64,000 nt of DNA from an uncultured Lutibacter sp. (lineage in GTDB: Bacteria; Bacteroidota; Bacteroidia; Flavobacteriales; Flavobacteriaceae), in contig NZ_CANLRG010000005.1 in NCBI RefSeq assembly GCF_947493565.1, positions 248,001 through 312,000 of the forward strand. Direction: 5' to 3'. Numbering within the stretch: position 1 is the first letter of the stretch; every line of letters starts with the position of its first letter. The position numbers and the translations under genes are program-made. The notes below the pieces were generated by a model. The model was not told the DNA's origin and made no database searches. It worked only from the letters and a program-made list of their open reading frames with translations. Shown one piece after another: positions 16,396 through 24,249 of this stretch.

Positions 16396-19245
16396 ATGCC
16401 AAAAAATACTAACATAAAATCAATTTTAATTATAGGTTCTGGGCCTATTATTATTGGTCAGGCTTGTGAGTTTGATTATTCTGGTTCTCAAGCAATTAGA
16501 TCGTTAAAAGAAGAAGGAATTGAGGTGACTTTAATCAACTCTAATCCTGCAACTATTATGACAGACCCTTCTTTAGCCGATAATGTTTACTTAAAACCAT
16601 TAACTACAAAGTCGATTATTGAGATTTTACAAATGCATCCTAATATTGATGCTGTTTTACCTACCATGGGAGGACAAACAGCATTAAATTTATGTATTGA
16701 AGCTGATGATAAGGGAATTTGGGAAGATTTTAATGTAGAACTTATTGGAGTTGATATTGATGCAATTAACATTACTGAAGATAGAGAACAATTTAGAAAA
16801 TTAATGATTGAAATTGGTGTTGGACAAGCCCCATCAACAACAGCAACATCATTTTTAAAAGGTAAAGAAATAGCACAAGAATATGGTTTCCCATTAGTTA
16901 TTCGTCCTTCATTTACATTGGGAGGTTATGGAGCTTCAATTGTTTATGATAAAAATGATTTTGATGAATTATTAAGTAGAGGTTTAGAAGCTTCTCCAAT
17001 TCACGAAGTTATTATAGATAAAGCATTGTTAGGTTGGAAAGAATACGAATTAGAGTTGTTACGTGATAGTAACGACAATGTTGTAATTATTTGTACTATT
17101 GAAAATATGGATCCTATGGGAATCCATACAGGAGACTCTATTACCGTAGCTCCAGCGATGACTTTAAGTGATACAACTTTTCAGAAAATGCGTGATATGG
17201 CAATTCATATGATGCGTTCAATTGGAGATTTTGCGGGAGGTTGTAATGTTCAATTTGCTGTTAGTCCAGATGAAAAAGAAGATATTATTGCCATAGAAAT
17301 TAACCCACGTGTTTCTCGTTCTTCTGCATTAGCTTCAAAAGCCACAGGATATCCAATTGCAAAAATTGCAGCTAAATTAGCTATAGGTTATAACTTAGAT
17401 GAGTTAAACAATCAAATTACTAAAACAACTTCTGCATTATTTGAACCAACATTAGATTATGTAATAGTAAAAATACCTCGTTGGAATTTCGATAAATTTG
17501 AAGGTTCAAATAGAACTTTAGGGTTGCAAATGAAATCTGTTGGAGAGGTAATGGGTATTGGTCGTTCTTTCCAAGAAGCGCTTCATAAGGCAACGCAGTC
17601 GCTAGAAATTAAAAGAAATGGATTAGGAGCAGATGGTAAAGGTGAAAAAAATTACGATCTAATAATTGAAAAATTGAAGAACCCTAGTTGGGATAGAGTG
17701 TTTGTAATTTATGATGCTATTCAAATGGGAATACCTTTGAGTAGGATTCATGAAATTACAAAAATTGATATGTGGTTTTTAAAGCAATATGAAGAATTAC
17801 TTGCTTTGGAAAACGAAATTTCGAGTAAAACTTTAGAGTCTTTATCATATGAATTACTTCTTGAAGCAAAACAAAAAGGATTTGCAGACAGGCAAATAGC
17901 ACATATGTTGGGTTGTTTAGAGAGTGAAGTAAAAGCTAAACGTACCGAATTAGATATAAATAGGGTTTATAAATTAGTTGATACCTGTGCTGCAGAGTTC
18001 GGAGCTCAAACACCGTATTATTATTCTACTTTTGAAAATAAAATGATAACTTCTAATGGAAGCTATGCAGATAATGAAAGTGTTGTAACTACGAACAAAA
18101 AAATTATAGTTTTAGGTTCTGGTCCAAATAGAATAGGTCAAGGGATTGAGTTTGATTATTGTTGTGTTCATGGAGTATTGGCTGCAAAAGAGGCTGGTTA
18201 TGAAACAATTATGATTAATTGTAATCCAGAAACGGTTTCAACAGATTTCGATACCGCAGATAAATTATATTTCGAACCTGTTTTTTGGGAGCACATATAC
18301 GATATTATTGAACACGAAAAACCAGAAGGTGTAATTGTACAGCTAGGAGGACAAACAGCTTTAAAATTAGCAGAGAAATTAGCGAAATGGGGAGTTAAAA
18401 TTATTGGAACAAGTTTTGAAGCTTTAGACTTAGCAGAAGATAGAAAGCGATTTTCTGAATTATTAGTTGAGTTAGATATTCCTTTTCCAAAATATGGAAC
18501 TGCAACTACTGCAGATGAAGCATCAGCAATAGCCGATGATTTAGATTTTCCAATTTTAGTACGTCCATCATATGTTTTAGGTGGGCAAGGAATGAAAATT
18601 GTAATAAATAAAGAAGAATTAGAAAAACATGTAGTAGATTTACTACGTAAAATTCCTAATAACGTTTTATTATTAGACCATTACCTAGATGGAGCAATAG
18701 AAGCTGAAGCAGATGCTATTTGTGATGGTGAAGATGTTTATATTATTGGAATAATGGAACATATTGAGCCTTGTGGTGTGCACTCAGGAGATTCAAATGC
18801 AACGCTACCACCTTTTAATTTAGGTGAATTTGTAATGCAGCAAATTAAAGACCATACTAAAAAAATAGCACTTGCGCTTAAAACAAAAGGATTAATAAAT
18901 ATACAGTTTGCGGTAAAAGATGATACAGTATTTATTATCGAAGCAAATCCGAGAGCATCTCGTACTGTTCCATTTATTGCAAAAGCATATCAAGAACCTT
19001 ATGTAAATTATGCAACAAAGGTAATGTTAGGAGATAAAAAAGTGAAAGACTTTAATTTTAATCCGCAATTAGAAGGATTTGCAATTAAGCAACCAGTTTT
19101 CTCTTTCAACAAGTTCCCGAATGTAGATAAAAAATTAGGGCCAGAGATGAAATCAACAGGTGAAAGTATTTTATTTATTGATAGTTTAAAGGATGATCAG
19201 TTTTACGAGTTGTACTCCAGAAGAAAGATGTATTTAAGTAAGTAA
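16396..19245 (+). CDS. carB: Carbamoyl-phosphate synthase large subunit, lacking the allosteric domain
   Basis: A 949-residue protein with the two homologous ATP-grasp halves of CarB. The carboxyphosphate half starts IKSILIIGSGPIIIGQACEFDYSG. The oligomerisation segment follows near 400-550. The carbamoyl-phosphate half starts KIIVLGSGPNRIGQGIEFDYCC near residue 570. It makes carbamoyl phosphate for pyrimidine and arginine synthesis, using ammonia from CarA, which is not in this window. The protein stops soon after the GPEMKSTGES motif, so the MGS-like allosteric domain of about 120 residues present in the enteric enzyme is absent. The stop is clean and a terminator follows; I believe this short form is normal in the class. 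Confidence 0.95.
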   Translation: MPKNTNIKSILIIGSGPIIIGQACEFDYSGSQAIRSLKEEGIEVTLINSNPATIMTDPSLADNVYLKPLTTKSIIEILQMHPNIDAVLPTMGGQTALNLCIEADDKGIWEDFNVELIGVDIDAINITEDREQFRKLMIEIGVGQAPSTTATSFLKGKEIAQEYGFPLVIRPSFTLGGYGASIVYDKNDFDELLSRGLEASPIHEVIIDKALLGWKEYELELLRDSNDNVVIICTIENMDPMGIHTGDSITVAPAMTLSDTTFQKMRDMAIHMMRSIGDFAGGCNVQFAVSPDEKEDIIAIEINPRVSRSSALASKATGYPIAKIAAKLAIGYNLDELNNQITKTTSALFEPTLDYVIVKIPRWNFDKFEGSNRTLGLQMKSVGEVMGIGRSFQEALHKATQSLEIKRNGLGADGKGEKNYDLIIEKLKNPSWDRVFVIYDAIQMGIPLSRIHEITKIDMWFLKQYEELLALENEISSKTLESLSYELLLEAKQKGFADRQIAHMLGCLESEVKAKRTELDINRVYKLVDTCAAEFGAQTPYYYSTFENKMITSNGSYADNESVVTTNKKIIVLGSGPNRIGQGIEFDYCCVHGVLAAKEAGYETIMINCNPETVSTDFDTADKLYFEPVFWEHIYDIIEHEKPEGVIVQLGGQTALKLAEKLAKWGVKIIGTSFEALDLAEDRKRFSELLVELDIPFPKYGTATTADEASAIADDLDFPILVRPSYVLGGQGMKIVINKEELEKHVVDLLRKIPNNVLLLDHYLDGAIEAEADAICDGEDVYIIGIMEHIEPCGVHSGDSNATLPPFNLGEFVMQQIKDHTKKIALALKTKGLINIQFAVKDDTVFIIEANPRASRTVPFIAKAYQEPYVNYATKVMLGDKKVKDFNFNPQLEGFAIKQPVFSFNKFPNVDKKLGPEMKSTGESILFIDSLKDDQFYELYSRRKMYLSK

Positions 19246-19261
19246 ATTTTAGTAAATTATT

Positions 19262-19298
19262 AAACAAAAAGTGCTTCATTATGGAGCACTTTTTGTTT
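19262..19298 (+). terminator. carB terminator
   Basis: A 14-bp perfect stem (AAACAAAAAGTGCT with its complement) and a 9-base loop, 16 bp after the carB stop. Its 3' arm contains the TTTG that serves as the -33 box of the next gene. Confidence 0.85.
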
Positions 19299-19322
19299 AA
19301 TTAAAAAATTATAGTACTTTTG
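19292..19322 (+). promoter_or_regulatory. Promoter of the CarH-like regulator
   Basis: TTTG (19292-19295), 19 bases, then TACTTTTG (19315-19322): a perfect match to the consensus. Transcription would start near 19327, giving a leader of only about 15 bases before the TTG start. Confidence 0.75.
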
Positions 19323-19351
19323 TTCAATTAAAAATATTTAACATTGAACAA
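19320..19351. promoter_or_regulatory. Inverted-repeat operator over the regulator's own promoter
   Basis: TTGTTCAAT (19320-19328) and ATTGAACAA (19343-19351) form a perfect 9-bp inverted repeat 14 bases apart. It covers the end of the -7 box, the predicted start site and the TTG start codon. This is a likely autoregulatory site for the MerR/CarH-type protein. The same half-site recurs upstream of crtI. Confidence 0.6.
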
Positions 19352-20243
19352 CATAAAGACTGAATTTACGATTAAAGACTTGGAAAATTTTTCAGGGATT
19401 AAAGCACATACAATTAGAATTTGGGAAAAACGGTATAATATATTGCAGCCAAATAGAACAGAATCTAATATTCGCTATTATGATATTAGTAACTTACAAA
19501 AGTTATTAAACGTTTCCTTATTAAATGCTAATGGATTAAAAATTTCAAAAATAGCAGAATTACCCGAATCAAAATTAAATGCGTCGGTTAGAGAATTGGT
19601 AACAAAGAACGGAGTTGACAGCCAGGCTTCGAATTCTTTAAAGCTTTCTATGTTAAATTTTGATGAAAACTTATTTAATGTTACTTATAATAATTTAATA
19701 GCTCAATCATCTTTAAGAGATGTTTTTAAAAATATTTTTATTCCGTTTTTAAATGAAATTGGACTTTTGTGGCAAGTAAATTCTATTACGCCTGCCCACG
19801 AACATTTTATTACTAACCTTATTAAGCAAAAAATTAGTATTAATATTGAACGCTTGCAACTGTCATCTCCAACTAATTTCGATAAGGTTTTTGTGTTGTA
19901 TTTACCTTTAAATGAAATACATGAGTTAGGGTTGTTGTATTTACATTTTGAATTATTGCTACATGGTTACCAATCTATTTATTTAGGACAAAGTGTTCCC
20001 GTTGCCAATTTAAATGATGTACAAAAGGTTTACAACAATATTTGTTTCATTAGCTATTTAACTGTTGAGCCATCAAGATTATCTGTTTTGGAATATATAG
20101 ATGTAGTAAATAATTCTGTATTAAATAATAACGAAAATGAAATTTGGTTGTTAGGAAAAAAAGTTTCTGAGATGAATGAAAAATTAGACCTTCCAAACGT
20201 AAAAATGTTCGATTCTATCGAAAACTTGTTAAAAGAATTATAA
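19344..20243 (+). CDS. MerR-family CarH/LitR-type B12-binding light-responsive regulator
   Basis: A 299-residue protein. Residues 8-75 are a MerR winged helix-turn-helix (FTIKDLENFSGIKAHTIRIW, then KRYNILQPNRTESNIRYYD). Residues about 100-170 form the helical bundle that caps cobalamin, with the W-x9-EH signature intact (W143, E153, H154). Residues about 180-299 are the Rossmann-like B12-binding domain with ExHxxG at 191-196 (EIHELG, H193). In CarH of Thermus and Myxococcus these residues hold adenosylcobalamin, and light breaks the repressor tetramer, switching on carotenoid genes. Start is TTG at 19344; there is no nearby ATG. It sits immediately upstream of crtI and crtB. Photoreceptor function is inferred from the residues, not shown. 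Confidence 0.88.
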   Translation: MNNIKTEFTIKDLENFSGIKAHTIRIWEKRYNILQPNRTESNIRYYDISNLQKLLNVSLLNANGLKISKIAELPESKLNASVRELVTKNGVDSQASNSLKLSMLNFDENLFNVTYNNLIAQSSLRDVFKNIFIPFLNEIGLLWQVNSITPAHEHFITNLIKQKISINIERLQLSSPTNFDKVFVLYLPLNEIHELGLLYLHFELLLHGYQSIYLGQSVPVANLNDVQKVYNNICFISYLTVEPSRLSVLEYIDVVNNSVLNNNENEIWLLGKKVSEMNEKLDLPNVKMFDSIENLLKEL

Positions 20244-20248
20244 AAAAT

Positions 20249-20298
20249 ATTGAACAAAGTTGCATTTGTTTAATAAAATCGTATATTTGTTAAACAAA
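20249..20298 (+). promoter_or_regulatory. crtI promoter and operator-like repeats
   Basis: The -7 box TATATTTG is at 20282-20289, with GTTG ending at 20262 as the -33 box (19-base spacing). Three elements match the regulator's own operator half-site: ATTGAACAA (20249-20257), TTGTTTAAT (20266-20274) and the near-palindrome TTTGTTAAACAAA (20286-20298). The -7 box ends only eight bases before the ATG, so the mRNA should be leaderless or nearly so. Confidence 0.65.
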
Positions 20299-21758
20299 TG
20301 AAGAATATAGCAATAATAGGTTCAGGATTTTCATCACTTGCATCAGCTTGTCACTTAGCAAAAGCTGGTTATAATGTGACTATTTTAGAAAAGAACTCCA
20401 CGTTAGGAGGAAGAGCCAGAAAGTATGAGAAAGAAGGATTCAAGTTCGATATGGGACCAACGTGGTATTGGATGCCAGATGTATTTGAAAAGTTTTTTAA
20501 AGATTTTAATAAAAAGCCTTCAGATTATTATGAATTAGAGCGATTGTCTCCAGCATATCAAGTTTATTTTGGCAAGGAAGATTCCATTACAATTCCGGGC
20601 ACATTAAACGAAATTTACGAAGTATTTGAGAAAGAAGAGCCAGGAAGTTCAAAGCATTTAAAATCATTCTTAGATTCAGCTAAATTTAATTACGGGGTTG
20701 CAATTAATGATTTGGTGTATAAGCCGGGAGAATCAATTTCAGAATTAATCAATTTTACGACACTTTCAAAAGCGAATCAGTTTTTTACATCGATTAGTTC
20801 AACAGTTCGCAAAAGAATTAAGAATCATAAACTTCAACAGATTTTAGAATTTCCAGTGTTGTTTTTAGGTGCTAAACCATCAAACACTCCAAGTTTTTAT
20901 AATTTTATGAATTATGCAGATTTTGGTCTTGGTACGTGGCACCCAAAAGGAGGAATGTATGAAGTTGTTAATGGTTTTGTAAACTTGGCTAAAGAATTAG
21001 GTGTTGGGATTTTAACGAATCAAAATGTTGAAAAAATTGTAGTCGAGAATGGAGTTGTAAAAGGTGTTAATTCAAATTCAAAATTTATACAATCAGATAT
21101 AGTTATAAGCGGTGCAGATTACCACCATTCGGAAACTTTATTAGATAAAGAAAACAGAATGTACAAGGAAAAGTACTGGGAGAAAAAAACTTTTGCACCT
21201 TCAGCTTTACTATTTTATGTAGGATTCAATAAAAAAATAAAAAATGTAGAACATCATACCTTGTTTTTCGATACGAGTTTTGACGTTCATGCTAAAGATA
21301 TATACGATACGCCAAAATGGCCAAAGGAGCCGCTTTTTTATGCAAGTTTTTCAAGTATAACCGATAATAGTTTTGCCCCTATTTCAAAGGAAGCGGCGAC
21401 TTTTTTAATTCCTTTAGCGCCTGGATTAACAGATATTCCTGAAGTTCGAGAAGAATATTTCAAAAAAATTATGAATAGATTAGAAAAGTTAACTGGTCAA
21501 AGTTTAAAAGATGAAGTGGTATTTAAAGAGTCGTATTGTGTAAATGATTTTGTGAAAGATTACAATTCTTATAAAGGTAATGCTTATGGTTTGGCAAACA
21601 CATTATTTCAAACTGCTTTTTTAAGACCTAAAATTAGAAGTAACAAAGTAAAGAATCTATATTTTACTGGTCAATTAACAGTTCCGGGACCAGGTGTGCC
21701 TCCAGCAATCATTTCCGGAAAAATAGTTTCAGATCTAGTTATAAAAAACTCAAAATAA
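20298..21758 (+). CDS. crtI: Phytoene desaturase
   Basis: A 486-residue CrtI-type flavoprotein. The FAD/NAD dinucleotide fold is at the very N-terminus (IAIIGSGFSSLASACHLAKAG, with GxGxxS at 8-13), followed by GGRARKYEKEGFKFDMGPTW. The C-terminal FAD signature is NLYFTGQLTVPGPGVPPAI. It removes hydrogens from phytoene to give lycopene. It is the first gene of a carotenoid operon with crtB, an unknown, crtZ and the lycopene cyclase. The N-terminal motif leaves no room for another start, which makes the very short distance from the promoter believable. Confidence 0.95.
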   Translation: MKNIAIIGSGFSSLASACHLAKAGYNVTILEKNSTLGGRARKYEKEGFKFDMGPTWYWMPDVFEKFFKDFNKKPSDYYELERLSPAYQVYFGKEDSITIPGTLNEIYEVFEKEEPGSSKHLKSFLDSAKFNYGVAINDLVYKPGESISELINFTTLSKANQFFTSISSTVRKRIKNHKLQQILEFPVLFLGAKPSNTPSFYNFMNYADFGLGTWHPKGGMYEVVNGFVNLAKELGVGILTNQNVEKIVVENGVVKGVNSNSKFIQSDIVISGADYHHSETLLDKENRMYKEKYWEKKTFAPSALLFYVGFNKKIKNVEHHTLFFDTSFDVHAKDIYDTPKWPKEPLFYASFSSITDNSFAPISKEAATFLIPLAPGLTDIPEVREEYFKKIMNRLEKLTGQSLKDEVVFKESYCVNDFVKDYNSYKGNAYGLANTLFQTAFLRPKIRSNKVKNLYFTGQLTVPGPGVPPAIISGKIVSDLVIKNSK

Positions 21759-21783
21759 AAAATCAACTAAAAAAATCAATTTA

Positions 21784-22623
21784 ATGAAACAGCTATTCGA
21801 CGAAACCTCATTTAAATGTAGCAAAATTGTTACCAGAAAATACAGCACTTCATTCTCATTAGCGGTGTATATGTTGTCTCCTAAAATTAGAGAAGCCATT
21901 TACAGTATTTATGCTTTTGTTCGTTTTGCTGATGAAATTGTAGATTCTTTCCATAACCATGAAAAAGAAATACTATTAAACGAGTTTGAAGCTGATTATT
22001 ATAAAGCTCATAAGAACAATATTAGCTTAAATCCTGTTTTAAATGCTTTTCAACATACGGTTAAAAAATACAATATTACAGACGATTTAATTCAATCGTT
22101 TTTAAAAAGTATGAAAGCAGATTTAAACAAAGAAACCTACAATACTGTTGAAGAATATAACGAGTATATTTATGGCTCTGCCGATGTTGTTGGTTTAATG
22201 TGTTTAAAAGTTTTTGTAAAAGGTGATGATAAAAAATATGATGAATTAAAATATTCTGCAATGAAATTGGGTTCTGCTTTTCAGAAAGTTAATTTTTTAC
22301 GTGATTTAAAAGATGATTATGAATTGTTAAATCGTTCATATTTTCCAGGTGTTAATTTAAAAGAATTAAATGCCAATGAAAAAGCTCAGATTATTGCAGA
22401 TATTGAGGCTGATTTCAACGATGCTTTAATTGGAATAAAAAACCTTCCAATGGAAGCAAAATTTGGTGTGTATACAGCCTATGTATATTATAAAAGATTG
22501 TTGAATAAATTGAGTAAAACACCATCAACTGAAATTTTAAACACACGTATTAGAGTTTCTAATCCTTTAAAAATAAGTTTATTAGCAAAATCTTTTGTAG
22601 TTTATAAACTTAATTTATTATAA
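21784..22623 (+). CDS. crtB: Phytoene synthase
   Basis: A 279-residue squalene/phytoene synthase family enzyme. The first aspartate-rich motif is D50-EIV-D54 (FVRFADEIVDSF), and the second lies in KVNFLRDLKDDY around residue 170. Both bind the diphosphates of two geranylgeranyl diphosphates through magnesium. It condenses them head to head to phytoene, the substrate of CrtI encoded 25 bp upstream. Its stop TAA overlaps the ATG of the next gene by one base. The GGPP synthase (crtE) that would feed it is not in this window. Confidence 0.95.
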   Translation: MKQLFDETSFKCSKIVTRKYSTSFSLAVYMLSPKIREAIYSIYAFVRFADEIVDSFHNHEKEILLNEFEADYYKAHKNNISLNPVLNAFQHTVKKYNITDDLIQSFLKSMKADLNKETYNTVEEYNEYIYGSADVVGLMCLKVFVKGDDKKYDELKYSAMKLGSAFQKVNFLRDLKDDYELLNRSYFPGVNLKELNANEKAQIIADIEADFNDALIGIKNLPMEAKFGVYTAYVYYKRLLNKLSKTPSTEILNTRIRVSNPLKISLLAKSFVVYKLNLL

Positions 22624-23123
22624 TGAAAATTTTTACAATAATAGTAGTATCGTTTTTAACTTTAAATTTTCAAACACCGCTTGAGAGCGCAAGGCAAGAT
22701 TTTCCGAATATAATGTCTTTAGAGCAAGCAAAAGAACACATAAGTTTATTAGAGAGTGATGATTCTCCGGAAGCAATAGGCTATACTGCGGCAATGATTT
22801 TAATGAAGTCGCGCTATGTAAAAGGGCCTTTTGCTAAATTGAAGTATTTTAAACAAGGAAAAAAATTATTGGATCAAGATATTGTTGAAAACCCAACAAG
22901 TATCGAGATTAGGTATATACGCTTTTTAATGCAAAAGCAAATACCTGATTTTTTGGGTTATAATAAAAATATTGAAGAAGATTTTAATATAATTTTTAAT
23001 AAAATAGTAACTTCAAACTTAAACAACAATTTTAAAATTAAAATATTAAATACTATGTTGTTGGTAGACGATTTAAGTGAAGTTAGAAAAAATAAAATTC
23101 ATCAAATACTAGATAAATTATGA
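22623..23123 (+). CDS. Unknown exported protein inside the carotenoid operon
   Basis: 166 residues starting with a hydrophobic segment (MKIFTIIVVSFLTLNFQTP) that looks like a signal peptide or anchor. A helical, TPR-like body follows (SLEQAKEHISLLESDDSPEAIGYTAAMILMKSRYV). I do not recognise a named family. The ATG overlaps the crtB stop and the end overlaps crtZ by 4 bp, so it is translated as part of the carotenoid operon. It may be an accessory scaffold or periplasmic protein linked to carotenoid deposition, which is inference from position only. I recall similar proteins at the same place in other flavobacteria. Confidence 0.75.
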   Translation: MKIFTIIVVSFLTLNFQTPLESARQDFPNIMSLEQAKEHISLLESDDSPEAIGYTAAMILMKSRYVKGPFAKLKYFKQGKKLLDQDIVENPTSIEIRYIRFLMQKQIPDFLGYNKNIEEDFNIIFNKIVTSNLNNNFKIKILNTMLLVDDLSEVRKNKIHQILDKL

Positions 23124-23560
23124 TATTTGCCTTAATTACAATAGCTACTTTTTTACTGATGGAATGTGTTACTTGGCTAACACATAAGTACGTTATGCAC
23201 GGTTTTTTGTGGTATTTTCACGAAGATCACCACCAACCAAGATATCAAAACTGGTTTGAACGAAACGATGTTTTTTTCGTGATTTTTGCAATTCCAAGTA
23301 TAGCTTTATTTTACTTTGGTGTTGAAGGAGGTTTAAACTATTTATTTTTTATTGGTTTGGGAATTATGTTGTACGGAATGGCCTATTTTTTAGTACACGA
23401 TGTTTTAATTCACAAGCGTTTTAAATGGTTCAATAAAACAAATAATAAGTATTTAATTGGCTTGCGTAAAGCACATAAAGTACATCACAAACATTTAGGA
23501 AAAGAAGAAGGTGAATGTTTTGGTATGTTATTCGTTCCTTTTAAGTACTTTAAAATATGA
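23120..23560 (+). CDS. crtZ: Beta-carotene hydroxylase (CrtZ type)
   Basis: A 146-residue membrane di-iron hydroxylase of the fatty acid hydroxylase/sterol desaturase superfamily. The histidine clusters are complete: HKYVMH (22-27), HEDHH (34-38), HDVLIH (93-98) and HKVHH (119-123). It adds hydroxyls to the 3 and 3' positions of beta-ionone rings, giving zeaxanthin. It overlaps its neighbours by 4 bp on each side. The length is slightly below the 160-175 residues of proteobacterial CrtZ but typical of flavobacterial ones. Confidence 0.92.
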   Translation: MIFALITIATFLLMECVTWLTHKYVMHGFLWYFHEDHHQPRYQNWFERNDVFFVIFAIPSIALFYFGVEGGLNYLFFIGLGIMLYGMAYFLVHDVLIHKRFKWFNKTNNKYLIGLRKAHKVHHKHLGKEEGECFGMLFVPFKYFKI

Positions 23561-24249
23561 CCGCTTTATACTTTATTATAAATGTAGCTTCGCTGTCAAT
23601 CCCATTTTTGTATAGTTTTGAAAAAAAAATGCGATTCATACAGTATTGGAAATCAGTATTATTAGCTATTTCTATTGTTGCTATACCATTTTTAATTTGG
23701 GATGTCTGGTTTACAAATATGGGGGTTTGGGGATTTAATCCAGCATATTTATTGGGTCCAACTATTGTAAATTTACCTTTTGAAGAGGTACTTTTCTTTT
23801 TCTTTATTCCGTATGCAAGTATTTTTACGCATTACGCTTTGTTGTATTTCTTTATAAATTTAGCATTGCCAAAAAAGCTTACAAAATTAATTACCATTGG
23901 TTTGTTAATTGTGGCAATTGTAATTGTGTTTTTTAATTACGATAAGTGGTATACGCTTATAAATTTTTCCGTTTTTGCAGCGCTTTTAATCTATGCGTTG
24001 GTAACTAAAGACACTATTTTAAAATCGTTTTATCTAACTTTTCTTGTGGTTTTAATTCCGTTTTTTATAGTAAACGGACTGTTAACAGGAAGTTTTATTG
24101 AAGATCAAGTTGTTTGGTATAACAATGCTGAAAATTTAGGAATTAGAATGGGAACTGTTCCGGTTGAAGATGCTTTTTATGCCTTTAGTATGTTGTATGG
24201 CGCAACGGTATTGATTGAAAAATTTAAGCCAATTTTTAATAAAAACTAA
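23557..24249 (+). CDS. Lycopene cyclase, fused heterodimer (CrtYcd type)
   Basis: A 230-residue, all-helical membrane protein made of two similar halves, each with the lycopene cyclase domain motif. The first is LPFEEVLFFFFIPY (PFEE at 74-77) and the second VPVEDAFYAFSML (PVED at 202-205). This matches the fusion of the actinobacterial CrtYc and CrtYd subunits and the archaeal enzyme. It closes the ends of lycopene to beta-rings. Its position between crtZ and the photolyase completes a lycopene to beta-carotene to zeaxanthin path. The photolyase ATG follows the stop directly. Confidence 0.9.
   Translation: MTALYFIINVASLSIPFLYSFEKKMRFIQYWKSVLLAISIVAIPFLIWDVWFTNMGVWGFNPAYLLGPTIVNLPFEEVLFFFFIPYASIFTHYALLYFFINLALPKKLTKLITIGLLIVAIVIVFFNYDKWYTLINFSVFAALLIYALVTKDTILKSFYLTFLVVLIPFFIVNGLLTGSFIEDQVVWYNNAENLGIRMGTVPVEDAFYAFSMLYGATVLIEKFKPIFNKN

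Noticed and set aside
16396-19245. CarB as a truncated pseudogene
   Set aside because: Both ATP-grasp halves are complete, the stop is followed by a good terminator, and no remnant of the missing domain is present before the next promoter. The short form looks native.
22076-22261. A minus-strand 61-codon frame within crtB
   Set aside because: It is fully antisense to the conserved crtB catalytic region and has no promoter or partner.
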